A stretch of 64,000 nucleotides of DNA. Origin: Danxiaibacter sp048498555 (GTDB lineage Bacteria > Bacteroidota > Bacteroidia > Chitinophagales > Chitinophagaceae). The DNA is taken from positions 124,001 through 188,000 of the forward strand of contig JBEHXT010000009.1 of the NCBI GenBank assembly GCA_048498555.1, written 5' to 3'. The position numbers and the translations under genes are program-made. This document shows positions 18,131 through 27,792 of the stretch, piece by piece; position 1 is the stretch's first letter, and every line of letters begins with the position of its first letter. Under the pieces are notes generated by a model. That model did no database searches and was not told the origin of the DNA. It saw only the letters and a program-made list of their open reading frames with translations.

Positions 18131-20608
18131 ATGAAAAAAACATTGCTGCTTTACCTCTTCTGCCTTCCATTGATCAGTTTCGCGCAAAAAACTTCACCAG
18201 ACAGTTCCTGGAAAAAGCAATACCGCGCTGTTGAGACAAAAAACAATGACCTTGTTCACATTAAGCTGGAAGCGAAGTTTGATTATGAAAAATCGCAAAT
18301 GGCAGGACAAGCATGGGTTACACTACATCCGCACTTCTATTCAACCAACACCCTCGATCTTGACGCAAAATATATGAGCATTCTCGAAGTGAGCCTTTTT
18401 GTCAATGAAAAAAGGATGCCGTTAAAATATAGTTATGACAGCCTTGCGTTGCATATTTCGCTGGATAAGACCTATGATGCCAAAACCAATTATACTGTAT
18501 TCATCAGCTACATTACAACGCCTGCTGAGGCTAAAAAAGAGGCCAGTGATATAATAAACACAAATGGAATTTATTTTATTAACCCGAAAGGCAAAACGCC
18601 TGGTGCGCCCACACAGATATGGACACAAGGTGAACCTGAATTTAATTCTAACTGGATCCCGATCATTGACAAACCCAATCAGAAGACAACCCAGGATTTT
18701 TACCTTACGGTTCCTCAAAAATATTTAACGGTAAGCAACGGCAAACTTGCAGATCAAAAAACAAATAGTGACGGCACAAGAACTGACCACTGGAGCATGG
18801 AACTTCCCCACGCTCCATACCTGATGTTTATGGGAGTGGGCGAATATGCTGTTATAAAAGACAGTTATAAGGACAAGGAAGTAAGCTACTATGTAGAAAA
18901 AGAATATTCATCTGTAGCACGCCGGATATTTGGCAAAACACCCGAAATGATTGCATTTTTCTCGAGGATTACCGGTATAGATTTCCCCTGGAACAAGTAT
19001 ACACAAATAACAGCACGTAACCTTAAAGGTGGGGGAATGGAAAATACTTCATCAACAGTATTCAGCAGCGGTATTCAGCTAAATGCACGAGACCTTTCAG
19101 ATGGAAACTTCTGGGAAAATACAATAGCTCACGAACTTTTCCATCAATGGTTTGGTGACCTGGTTACTACAGAAAGCTGGAGTAATTTAACCATGAATGA
19201 AGGTTTCGGCAATTATGGCGAAATATTATGGTATGAATACCACAACGGTGCAGAAGTGGCGGACGAGGCACGTTACAATTATTTGCAGGACTATATTTCC
19301 ATTAATGCAACCGATAAACCTCTTATCAGATTTTATTATCCGGATGCTGACCAGCTTTTTAATGCAGTGAGCTATAACAAAGGAGGCAGCGTTTTACACA
19401 TGCTTCGTCATTTAGTTGGCGATAGTGCTTTTTTCCGTTCGCTTAACCACTATCTTACCGTTAACAAGTTCGGAACCGGAACCGCCCGAAAACTTCAACT
19501 CTCGTTCGAAACCATTACCGGCACCGATTTGAACTGGTTCTGGGATCAATGGTTCTTTGCCAACGGTCATCCGGAAGTGGAAATAAGTTATAGCTATGAC
19601 GAAACGAAACACCTGGCTTCTGTATTTATCAAACAACAACAGCAGGGGCCAACAACCTACAAACTACCGCTTGACATCGATATTTACGAAGGCGCAAACA
19701 AAAAACGATATACAGTATGGATGACCAACAGGTCTGACTCATTTACATTTAATACAACCCGCAAGCCGGATTTAATAAATGTAGATGGCGATAAAATTTT
19801 ATTGTGGGACAAGACAGATCAAAAAACAGTTGAAGAATTTGCGTTTCAATACAACAATGCAAGAACATATATTGACAGAAGGGAAACCATTGATTATGCA
19901 TCAGCACACAAAAACGAACCCGCTGCATTTGCCTTGCTAAAATCTGCATTGAGGGACCCGTATGCAGGCATCAGGCGAATTACGCTTGAAAAGCTTGTTG
20001 ACACAGTACTGGATACAGAAATGAACAGCACAATAGAGCAGATTGCGTTGAGCGATTCAAACAAATTTGTGCGTGGCCGGGCTGTTGATGTACTGGCAAA
20101 AACAAAGGATAAAAAATACCTGTATGTATACGAAAAAGGTGTAAAAGATTCTTCTTACGCCCTTGCAGGCTCTTCCCTGAAAGCTATTGACTCACTTGAC
20201 GCAAAAAGAGCAGAGGCGCTTGTTCCGATGTTAAAAAACGATGCAAAGTGGCGGTTGAAAATTGCAGTAAGAAACATAGAGGCCAGAACAATGGGTGATG
20301 CAGACTTTGAAGAAATGACCACACGCTTTACCAATGAAGCTGATGCAAATGAAAAATACATTGCTATGATGAATTACACCACATTTCTTTGCCGTGTCAA
20401 CAATACCGAACATTTCAAAAAAGGTATAGACAACGTTTTGAACTATCGTGATGAACTGACAATTTTCGATCCGACTGTGAAGCCTGACGTAAACCGGCTT
20501 TTAAGTAAAATTTTAAGCTACAAAACGGCCAATAAAGAGCAATCACTCAACAAAGCTGAAAACGAAATACAAATAGCGTATGTAAACGATGCACTCAAAG
20601 GAGAATAG
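18131..20608 (+). CDS. M1 family zinc metallopeptidase (aminopeptidase N-like)
   Basis: An exported aminopeptidase of 825 residues with signal peptide MKKTLLLYLFCLPLISFAQ. The exopeptidase motif GGMEN lies near 302, and the zinc site is HELFH at 334-338 with the downstream glutamate in NLTMNEGFGNY. The C-terminal 250 residues are helical and HEAT-like (RRITLEKLVD, GRAVDVLAK). It should remove N-terminal residues from peptides in the periplasm or on the cell surface. The start is an ATG with a good signal peptide. The YjbQ gene follows 85 bp later and may be co-transcribed. Confidence 0.93.
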   Translation: MKKTLLLYLFCLPLISFAQKTSPDSSWKKQYRAVETKNNDLVHIKLEAKFDYEKSQMAGQAWVTLHPHFYSTNTLDLDAKYMSILEVSLFVNEKRMPLKYSYDSLALHISLDKTYDAKTNYTVFISYITTPAEAKKEASDIINTNGIYFINPKGKTPGAPTQIWTQGEPEFNSNWIPIIDKPNQKTTQDFYLTVPQKYLTVSNGKLADQKTNSDGTRTDHWSMELPHAPYLMFMGVGEYAVIKDSYKDKEVSYYVEKEYSSVARRIFGKTPEMIAFFSRITGIDFPWNKYTQITARNLKGGGMENTSSTVFSSGIQLNARDLSDGNFWENTIAHELFHQWFGDLVTTESWSNLTMNEGFGNYGEILWYEYHNGAEVADEARYNYLQDYISINATDKPLIRFYYPDADQLFNAVSYNKGGSVLHMLRHLVGDSAFFRSLNHYLTVNKFGTGTARKLQLSFETITGTDLNWFWDQWFFANGHPEVEISYSYDETKHLASVFIKQQQQGPTTYKLPLDIDIYEGANKKRYTVWMTNRSDSFTFNTTRKPDLINVDGDKILLWDKTDQKTVEEFAFQYNNARTYIDRRETIDYASAHKNEPAAFALLKSALRDPYAGIRRITLEKLVDTVLDTEMNSTIEQIALSDSNKFVRGRAVDVLAKTKDKKYLYVYEKGVKDSSYALAGSSLKAIDSLDAKRAEALVPMLKNDAKWRLKIAVRNIEARTMGDADFEEMTTRFTNEADANEKYIAMMNYTTFLCRVNNTEHFKKGIDNVLNYRDELTIFDPTVKPDVNRLLSKILSYKTANKEQSLNKAENEIQIAYVNDALKGE

Positions 20609-20693
20609 CGAAAAAAAATTCCTGATAGCTGAAAAAACCGGAAAGACATTTGTAGACCCTTCTTTTAGTACACTAGATTGTACATTCGCATAT

Positions 20694-21116
20694 ATGAAAA
20701 TGTTTCAGCAAGAGGTTCGCCTTAAAGAGCGCAAAAGAGGTTATCACATTATTACGCAGGAAGTACTGCAGGCGCTACCACAAATAGCGCAACTAACAAC
20801 CGGCATGTGCCAGGTGTTTATCAAACACACAAGCGCTTCGCTTACCATAAACGAAAATGCTGACCCAACCGTGCGGAAAGATTTTGAAATGTATTTTGAT
20901 AAAGTTGTGCCGGAAAATGATCCTGACTACCAGCATAACGACGAAGGGCCCGATGACATGCCTGCACATCTGAAATCAGCATTGCTGGGCTGTTCTGTAT
21001 TAATTCCCATTCGTCAGGGCAGGCTTGCATTGGGTATATGGCAAGGAATTTATTTGTGTGAACACAGAAACTATGGAGGGCCAAGATCAATTGTAATTAC
21101 CGCCTGGGGAGAATAA
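20694..21116 (+). CDS. YjbQ family (UPF0047) protein
   Basis: 140 residues from the ATG at 20694; the frame is open from 20589 but the extra part is unlike the family. The conserved blocks are IKHTSASLTINENADP, DDMPAHLKSALLG and LALGIWQGIYLCEHR. YjbQ proteins have weak thiamine-phosphate synthase activity in E. coli, and their cellular role is unclear. The conserved His and Asp/Glu residues are present. It is cytoplasmic. Confidence 0.9.
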   Translation: MKMFQQEVRLKERKRGYHIITQEVLQALPQIAQLTTGMCQVFIKHTSASLTINENADPTVRKDFEMYFDKVVPENDPDYQHNDEGPDDMPAHLKSALLGCSVLIPIRQGRLALGIWQGIYLCEHRNYGGPRSIVITAWGE

Positions 21117-21136
21117 TGATACTAAAAGAATTCTTT

Positions 21137-23197
21137 CTATTCCGCTCCTCTCAACAAAGAAACAATTGCCATACGAACCGGATTATCCTCCTGCCAGGTT
21201 CCCAGATGCGCACCTGATACAGTAACCTCGTCGCGATCTTCAAATACAGCTCCGTTACCCCTGGCTACAATATGTGGTGCTTTTCCTGAAATCAGGTATT
21301 CGAATCCATTACCGGGATTGTTTCCCCTGTGTTGCTCGTCGCTATTGGCAGATGTATCGGTATATGCTTTAATAATATCTTGTGCAGTAGCAATGAAATT
21401 AGGTTGTGTATCAAGCAGCAAATCCTTGAGTGTGTCTTCATGCCCTGTCCTGATTGCGCCAATTGACCCCATAATACTGTGTCCCAAATTAGCTGCTGTC
21501 TGATCACCTGTTGCTTCCTCATACGCGCCTATAGGTAGCTTAATAGCATCGAGCGCAGCATAGAACTTGGCTGTACTTGCCGCAATGGCACCAGTGAGTC
21601 TTGCACGAATGGTAGCCATGCGTGGATCACTTACGTTGCCCGCAAGCATTTCCCTTACATAGTTGTCGCGAGCAGACTTAGGGAAGAAACGTTGAATATT
21701 TTTGCCACTGGATTGCCCTACTAAACCAGCATCATTTGTAGCCAGCCTGGCCATAGTATCCATCATTACCATTAACTGCACTGTTGCTAATTGTGATGTG
21801 CTAAAGACATCGCCAAATACGCCTGGTTCTATAGCCGTCATATCAGTCATTAAAGAAGCATGGAGCCGCTTTGCATTTATCCACTGATTGTCAGCACTCA
21901 GCTTATCAACAATTGATGTACCCACCTTGGTTCCACCTACACGCTCCCTTCGGACATCCTGATCGTCACCCCTTCCGGGCAAATATTTAGAAACATTGCT
22001 CAACGCAACATTCTCTATCGTGGAGCTACCCTTATACCCTAATGTGATCTGAACAGAACCTATGGATCCCTGCGGATGATAAACAAAAACCCGCTCGTTA
22101 GATGCCTCGGTAAGATTGGCGGATCTATATCCTTCCTGAAATACAATCTGGCTGCCAGCGTTGAGGCCCTGCACGGCGGTAACAGCCTGATCAAGGGCTT
22201 GGCGTCTCGCCCAAAGTCCTACCCAATCCTCTCCCATTCTACGTATAAAGCTATCTTTTGTATAATCAGTTCCATGCCGCTCAATGATCCATTCTGCGGA
22301 CTCCACATCATTTTCCAGCCTGAGCAAGCCGGCCCGTAATGCTACGTAATCGCCATTATCTGCCTCGGCATTGTCATAAGTACCCATCGGTACAGCATAG
22401 AATGTAACGTAAGAACCAACAATGCTTCTTGCCACCGGTGCTGCATTGTGCGCAGCAAGGCCAACCACTGCGGATGGCTGCCATTGATGAAGTTCCGTGC
22501 CGCCATGTTCGGTATATTCCATGCCACCTTTCACTCGCTGAACAGGTGTTGCTTTATCTGCTGCCGCATTAGAAAGCGTTTGAATTTGATTTTCGGGCGA
22601 CGGCTTTACACTTAACGCCTTTGCTCCCATAATATCTGCTTCTTCTTCCAATCCCGCATCATCATTTACCTGTACATTGCCTTTCATCTGCATTGTAGGC
22701 TTTACACGGCCCTGCTTTTGCTGAACAACATGCCAGGCTTCATGAGGTAAATGTTTTTCCTGGCCGGGAGCAATATGAATATCAGTACCCTGCGCGTAGG
22801 CGAGCGCATCTATTTGAGCAGGCTTGTCTGAGCCATAATGCACATTTACATCATCCATGGAATAACCGGAAAGATTTTCTATGCCGGCTTGTAAATCTCC
22901 AGGCAGGCCTGAGTTCTCTCTTTTGGGTTGCACTACTGTGCGAGCGTGCTGATCGGCCATAGCCTGGTATGCCTGTAACTGCTTTACGGGTTTGCTGTTA
23001 TTTGCCATAGCCTGTAAGGCCATCAACTGTTTTGCATGTGGATTGCCGTTAAATCTATCGTGCGCTTTTCTTTGCGTGGTAACTTTAGCGCCATCTTCTG
23101 AAAATTGCGACTCAGCATCCTCATGTTCCCGTTGCATCACCAAATTTGCAGCAGCACTGCGGTTATTTGCCGGCTCGTTAGAAGCATGTGTGTTCAT
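21137..23197 (-). CDS. eCIS-core (DUF4157) domain protein, effector-like
   Basis: 686 residues from the ATG at 23197; no signal peptide. Residues 1-100 are polar and repetitive (KQLMALQAMA, KQLQAYQAMA). A DUF4157 domain covers about 100-195: LPGDLQAGIENLSGYSMDDV, then the zinc-peptidase motif HEAWH (152-156) followed by VVQQKQGRVKPT and EEEADIMG. The remaining 490 residues are helical and contain no domain I recognise. DUF4157 is known as a core or leader domain of proteins carried by extracellular contractile injection systems and other polymorphic toxins. No eCIS structural gene or obvious immunity gene is nearby. It converges closely with the YjbQ gene (20 bp). Confidence 0.82.
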   Translation of the reverse strand: MNTHASNEPANNRSAAANLVMQREHEDAESQFSEDGAKVTTQRKAHDRFNGNPHAKQLMALQAMANNSKPVKQLQAYQAMADQHARTVVQPKRENSGLPGDLQAGIENLSGYSMDDVNVHYGSDKPAQIDALAYAQGTDIHIAPGQEKHLPHEAWHVVQQKQGRVKPTMQMKGNVQVNDDAGLEEEADIMGAKALSVKPSPENQIQTLSNAAADKATPVQRVKGGMEYTEHGGTELHQWQPSAVVGLAAHNAAPVARSIVGSYVTFYAVPMGTYDNAEADNGDYVALRAGLLRLENDVESAEWIIERHGTDYTKDSFIRRMGEDWVGLWARRQALDQAVTAVQGLNAGSQIVFQEGYRSANLTEASNERVFVYHPQGSIGSVQITLGYKGSSTIENVALSNVSKYLPGRGDDQDVRRERVGGTKVGTSIVDKLSADNQWINAKRLHASLMTDMTAIEPGVFGDVFSTSQLATVQLMVMMDTMARLATNDAGLVGQSSGKNIQRFFPKSARDNYVREMLAGNVSDPRMATIRARLTGAIAASTAKFYAALDAIKLPIGAYEEATGDQTAANLGHSIMGSIGAIRTGHEDTLKDLLLDTQPNFIATAQDIIKAYTDTSANSDEQHRGNNPGNGFEYLISGKAPHIVARGNGAVFEDRDEVTVSGAHLGTWQEDNPVRMAIVSLLRGAE

Positions 23198-23418
23198 ATC
23201 AGCAACCTTATGATACCTAATATAAAAAATATTTGGCAAAAAAGCGAATACCATGCTCTATAGGCTATTGGTACGTCATGGCATTAATAGCTTGAAAAGA
23301 GGTCAAAAATACGGCCAGCCGTTTTCAGGCAGAAGGCATCCCACCTCTTGCAAAAAGTATTTTTTGACAAACAATCATATCAGGCTCAGAACGAACCAGC
23401 TTCCACTTTTGATCATCG

Positions 23419-24606
23419 TTATTTAATACTTGCAGGATCTACAACAACATATTTTATCGACTCACCCGATTTGCCTAGCGAATGAGAATAGCTGATGTGA
23501 AGAAGCCCATCGTTTGATTGAATTAAACAAGGATAAGAAAAGCTGCCGCCATCTTTTGGTACATTCTCCAACGTTTTTTTCCAGCGCCATGTTTTTCCTT
23601 CATCATCTGATACATAGAGGCTTAACCTGTATCTACCATCTGTTTCATCATTGCCAACAAATACCCAGCGATCATCTTTGAGTTTCAGTAATTCTACGCT
23701 TGCTGTGTTCGGAATATCTGATTTCTGGGCGGCCGACCAGCTTTGCCCGTTATCAGAAGATCTACTGATCTGAACACGTGGAGGCGCATCGCCGTTATCA
23801 CGCATGTATGCAACAATATTTCCAGCCTTATCCTGCACAAGCGCAGGTTGCACATTGCCCCGCCCAACCATGGGAAGGCTTGCGCGCCAGGTATCTCCAT
23901 CATCATCAGAAATTGCGGTTAACGACATGTTGAAACCATCTGAATATAATGGCAACAAAATTCTGCCATTAGCCAATTTAAGCGGCGGTATCCTGGTCAT
24001 CCAGCCTGTGCTTCTTTTACCAAAATCTTTGCTGGCTTCAATAATCATTTCATCGTAAGACCGTGCATAAGACGCTGTTCCATGTCCACTTTTTGGTAGC
24101 TGTTTAAATTTGGTGGCTGTTTCTACAGCAAAGCTATCTGTTGGTGCAAGCAAAATATTATCCTGCCAGTTCCAAACGGGCGAAATGCTGTCAGAATAAT
24201 TAACAGATGTACGGCACCTCAGCAAAGAATGTTCCCAACCGTGTGCCTGCACAGCGATCCACACGAGAAAGAGTTTATTGTGATTATTGAGAAATAATAC
24301 AGGGTTGCAATCCGGCAGCCCGTAAGTATCAGCCATAACAAAAGGTGCAGACCATGTTTTTGATCCCTTGCGCAAGCGGGCTCCCATTATTCTTACATCG
24401 TCTGCGGTACGTTCGCCGCTGCCCTGGAACCACGCAGCCAGTACGTCTCCGTTCGGCAGGCTTACAAGACTGCTGCCATGTGCATGTTGGGGTTGAGGCG
24501 GAAAGATTAAGCTGCTGAAAACTGTTTGAACGGCGTCACTATTGTTTTGTGAAATGACTGCGCCAGAAAATAAAAGGCAAAAAAGAATTGCAATTAGTCG
24601 GTACAT
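23419..24606 (-). CDS. Secreted sialidase/BNR-repeat family protein
   Basis: 395 residues with signal peptide MYRLIAILFCLLFSGAVISQ. It is a six-bladed propeller of the sialidase superfamily, with Asp-box repeats SDDDGDTWRAS, SSDNGQSWSAA and SDDEGKTWRWK. The N-terminal part (SSLVSLPNGDVLAAWFQGSG) is typical of the exo-sialidase-like BNR_2 group. True sialidase activity is not proven: I cannot place all three catalytic arginines with certainty. It would act on glycans outside the cytoplasm. No other glycan gene is adjacent. Confidence 0.85.
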   Translation of the reverse strand: MYRLIAILFCLLFSGAVISQNNSDAVQTVFSSLIFPPQPQHAHGSSLVSLPNGDVLAAWFQGSGERTADDVRIMGARLRKGSKTWSAPFVMADTYGLPDCNPVLFLNNHNKLFLVWIAVQAHGWEHSLLRCRTSVNYSDSISPVWNWQDNILLAPTDSFAVETATKFKQLPKSGHGTASYARSYDEMIIEASKDFGKRSTGWMTRIPPLKLANGRILLPLYSDGFNMSLTAISDDDGDTWRASLPMVGRGNVQPALVQDKAGNIVAYMRDNGDAPPRVQISRSSDNGQSWSAAQKSDIPNTASVELLKLKDDRWVFVGNDETDGRYRLSLYVSDDEGKTWRWKKTLENVPKDGGSFSYPCLIQSNDGLLHISYSHSLGKSGESIKYVVVDPASIK

Positions 24607-24739
24607 AGTTTCGTTGGTTGGTATTAACCAAGGAAACTATGAAATAATCGCAGTATTTCAAATTTCAAAACAGTTGAAATAAAAGCTCAATACGTAAACC
24701 TGTTGCCGTCATTTTAAGTTTTGGACTTTACATAAAAAT

Positions 24740-25627
24740 TTAAAAATATATACCCGGAACCAGCTCGTTCAGCAATCCCGGCTGAGTTGGCTCCCAACCT
24801 ACCGCTAAACGTGTTTGCTCACTGGATGCTTCACAGTCAATCTTAGCAAAATGTGTAAACCAGCCGAAATGCTCTTCCGCGTCTTTGCCTTCTTTGCTTA
24901 CTGTTGGTAAATGCAATCCTTCTCCAATAGCGGTTGCGATTATCCTGAATGGAATACCTTCTTCAGCAACGGCATGAAATACTCTTTGTGCCGGTTGTTT
25001 TTCAATGATCAGGCGATATAACACTGCAGCATCAAAACGATGAACCGCGGCCCATTGATTATTGCCTTCCCCAATGTAAACCGATTCACCTTTTTCTTTT
25101 GCCATGCCGATAACCATTGGAACAAAACCATGATCACCTTTACCATGAACAGTAGGCGGTAGCCTGACAATGTAACTTTGTATACCTTGCTCATTGACCG
25201 TGCTTGCTGCTTCTTCGGAAGCTGCCCGTGGAATCACGTCTGAACTGAGCGGCTTATCATCCTCCGTCGCTGGCCTGCCATAATTGAGTAAACCAACACC
25301 GGATGTAATCACTAACGGGCGGTTCGAACCTTTAAGCGCTTCACCTAGCGCTATGATTACTTTTCGATCATCTTCACAATTCTGTTTAAAGCGGCTGAAA
25401 TCATGGTTAAAAGCTGTATGGATCACGGCATCGCAACCCTCCGTTCCTTTTTGGAGACTTTCAAGATCTTCCAGATTGCCACGGTGAACATCTGCGCCAG
25501 CTTTACTCAATGCTTCTGCAGCACTGTCAGATCTAGCCAATCCGAGTACCTGGTGGCCGGCCTGCAAAAGTTCATGAACGATAGCGGAGCCAACAAATCC
25601 TGAAGCTCCAGTTACAAATACACGCAT
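24740..25627 (-). CDS. SDR family NAD(P)-dependent oxidoreductase
   Basis: 295 residues with the Rossmann motif GASGFVGSAIV at 7-17 and a second dinucleotide-side feature LARSDSAAEAL. The family is the extended/atypical epimerase-type SDRs. The usual active-site YxxxK is not evident, which fits the atypical group that includes NmrA-like and nucleoside-diphosphate-sugar epimerase-like proteins. Substrate unknown. It is the last gene of no obvious operon; the DinB gene upstream on this strand is 231 bp away. Confidence 0.88.
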   Translation of the reverse strand: MRVFVTGASGFVGSAIVHELLQAGHQVLGLARSDSAAEALSKAGADVHRGNLEDLESLQKGTEGCDAVIHTAFNHDFSRFKQNCEDDRKVIIALGEALKGSNRPLVITSGVGLLNYGRPATEDDKPLSSDVIPRAASEEAASTVNEQGIQSYIVRLPPTVHGKGDHGFVPMVIGMAKEKGESVYIGEGNNQWAAVHRFDAAVLYRLIIEKQPAQRVFHAVAEEGIPFRIIATAIGEGLHLPTVSKEGKDAEEHFGWFTHFAKIDCEASSEQTRLAVGWEPTQPGLLNELVPGIYF

Positions 25628-25858
25628 ATGAATGACTTAATTTTATGAATAACAAAATTGAGACAATGCATGAAGCAAAAGCTGGTCATTTGACCATAAT
25701 TTACTAACGCAGAAGGGCCAATGCTCACAATGAGCATTACTAAAAAGAAACCCTGATATTATCCGGATTAGAACATCCTGATACCAAGCATTCCTCGTTG
25801 AAAAATCAAATGGGATGCCATCTTTTTTTAAGGGTATTTGTTTCGCTTTCTATTTTTC

Positions 25859-26326
25859 TCAGTCCCAGATAAACGGACGGTCTACTTTCATTTTTCTTAA
25901 ATAAGATAAAAACTGTCCGGCATGAACAGATTCGTGATAACCGATCCGCAACAGGTAATCACCCAATATTTTCTTACTTCCGTTTCCGGGATGAATGATT
26001 TCGGTTTCAGAGAGCTCCTGTTCGGAGAAACGATTTACACTTTCCAAAAAAGTTTGCCGATAGGGTTCAGCAAATGCGATCTCGTCATTTACACTTTGAT
26101 AAAGCCTTCCCTCCCATGGAGTTTTGTAGTTTGCCATATCACCTCTGGTGACGATAATATTCCAACCATAATCAGCCTGCAATACATGCCTGATCATTTG
26201 GATAGCACTCATAGCATCCCCGTCCGGTTTCCAGTTATAATACGCCTGCGGAAGCCCTTTCCAAAGCGTAATACTTCGTCTTCTGATTTCATCAAAATTG
26301 CGAAGAATCATTTCTTTTTTTTCCAT
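25859..26326 (-). CDS. DinB family protein
   Basis: 155 residues of the DinB/YfiT four-helix fold. Likely metal ligands are His in MIRHVLQADYGWN and the HESVHAGQF pair near the end. Members include thiol-dependent S-transferases (bacillithiol or mycothiol users) and damage-inducible proteins of unknown role. This genome encodes BshC at 46521, so a bacillithiol-dependent reaction is possible but only inferred. The Crp/Fnr regulator gene ends 33 bp upstream on the same strand and is probably co-transcribed. Confidence 0.85.
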   Translation of the reverse strand: MEKKEMILRNFDEIRRRSITLWKGLPQAYYNWKPDGDAMSAIQMIRHVLQADYGWNIIVTRGDMANYKTPWEGRLYQSVNDEIAFAEPYRQTFLESVNRFSEQELSETEIIHPGNGSKKILGDYLLRIGYHESVHAGQFLSYLRKMKVDRPFIWD

Positions 26327-26359
26327 AAAATCGATGAGATATCTTTTGTTTAGTTACAA

Positions 26360-26938
26360 CTAGCGGTAAATCTGAGCATGGCGGATGCGTGTAAGCGTCT
26401 TTAGCGAAATGCCAAGATAGGACGCAATCATGTGTAAGGGAAGCCTCGAAAGCAGCTCAGGGAAACTACGCACAAAATCCTCATATTTTTCTTCCGGCGT
26501 TGCACTTAATGCTGTCAACAACCTTTGGCGGCTGTTATAAATATTGCGCGAGATGAGTTGTTGGGAAAGCGCTTTCAATCCTGGTACATCTGCCAGTAAA
26601 AAATCAAAATCAGCTTTTGTCCAAAGCAATATTTCGCTTCGCTCCACTGCTGCTATATTAAATTGGGAAGGTGTCTGTTTATCATAACTTTCCACATCCA
26701 GTGTCCAGCTATGCTCAGGGGAAAACTGTAGTATGTGCTCGCTTCCATCCTCAACAATTCCATAATTGCGCAACAAACCATTTACAACAAATATTTTGTG
26801 CCGGCACACATGTCCCTGTTGTAATAATAATTCATTGCGATGAAGAGATCTTGACATTGCTGCTTCACAAACCCGCTCAATGTCCTGATCGTCCAGATCA
26901 GTGTTTGCTCGAAGATATGTTTGAAATGAAGTGGTCAT
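26360..26938 (-). CDS. Crp/Fnr family transcriptional regulator
   Basis: 192 residues: an N-terminal cyclic-nucleotide-binding-like beta barrel (LLLQQGHVCRHKIFVVNGLL) and a C-terminal winged helix (MIASYLGISLKTLTRIR). It lacks the cysteine set of oxygen-sensing Fnr and a clear cAMP phosphate cassette, so its signal is unknown. The ATG at 26938 is preferred over 26944. The DinB gene follows 33 bp downstream and is its likely co-transcribed partner and possible target. Confidence 0.88.
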   Translation of the reverse strand: MTTSFQTYLRANTDLDDQDIERVCEAAMSRSLHRNELLLQQGHVCRHKIFVVNGLLRNYGIVEDGSEHILQFSPEHSWTLDVESYDKQTPSQFNIAAVERSEILLWTKADFDFLLADVPGLKALSQQLISRNIYNSRQRLLTALSATPEEKYEDFVRSFPELLSRLPLHMIASYLGISLKTLTRIRHAQIYR

Positions 26939-27180
26939 AAGCATTCAAAATTAATACTGTAATTAATTTGAAAAGATGAATAAAACTTTCGTTTTTCAGG
27001 CAATCTGCAAATGTAAAGGTCCTTCAAAATACGACATAATCTCAATTTTGAGGATGTTGCGAGATGAGGGCAGCCTAACAATGTGACAGATTTGCCGCAT
27101 TTTTCAAAAAGAATAATGTTGAAATGACATTGTAACCTTTGGCACAGATAGTGCGGGATTAATAAACAAATAAGTATTAT

Positions 27181-27687
27181 ATGGCAATGCAAACCGCAAT
27201 TTTAGCCGGAGGTTGTTTCTGGGGTGTGGAAGAGTTAATACGGGCACTCCCCGGCGTAACTAAAACCCGGGTTGGTTATACGGGCGGCGATGTTCCAAAC
27301 GCCACATATCGCAACCACGGTTCTCACGCAGAAGGAATAAAGATCACATTTGATTCTGATAAGTTATCTTATCGCAAATTGCTTGAGTTCTTCTTTCAGA
27401 TCCATGATCCCACAACATTAAACAGGCAGGGAAACGACAGAGGAACATCCTATCGTTCCGCAATCTTTTACCTTAAAGAGGAGCAAAAAATTACAGCAGA
27501 AGACCTGATTAAGGAATTGAACGCAGCGCATCTATACGAAAAACCAATTGTTACGGAAGTGGCACCGGCTTCTGATTTCTGGGATGCAGAAGAAGAGCAT
27601 CAGGACTATCTTCAAAAAAATCCTTACGGGTACACGTGCCACTATATTCGTCCGGACTGGAAATTATCTACAGAGACATCGAAATAA
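27181..27687 (+). CDS. msrA: Peptide-methionine (S)-S-oxide reductase
   Basis: Reduces methionine-S-sulfoxide in proteins. The 168 residues hold the catalytic GCFWG motif at 11-15 (Cys 12), RVGYTGGDVPNATYRN and the HAEGI block, then the closing HQDYLQKNPYGYTCHYIRP. No signal peptide, so cytoplasmic. Start at ATG 27181; the ATG two codons later is also possible. It stands alone, and a hairpin terminator follows. Confidence 0.96.
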   Translation: MAMQTAILAGGCFWGVEELIRALPGVTKTRVGYTGGDVPNATYRNHGSHAEGIKITFDSDKLSYRKLLEFFFQIHDPTTLNRQGNDRGTSYRSAIFYLKEEQKITAEDLIKELNAAHLYEKPIVTEVAPASDFWDAEEEHQDYLQKNPYGYTCHYIRPDWKLSTETSK

Positions 27688-27719
27688 AGAAAGGTTAGGT
27701 CTACATCTTTTCAAAATGA

Positions 27720-27747
27720 AAATAGCCGGCTATACAACCGGCTATTT
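27720..27747. terminator. Bidirectional terminator between msrA and nitric oxide reductase
   Basis: A perfect 10-bp stem (AAATAGCCGG / CCGGCTATTT) with an 8-nt loop and A/T-rich flanks on both sides, between convergent genes. Confidence 0.7.
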
Positions 27748-27792
27748 ATATTTAAAATCCACACATCATGCTTGCTAAGAGATTCAATTTAT

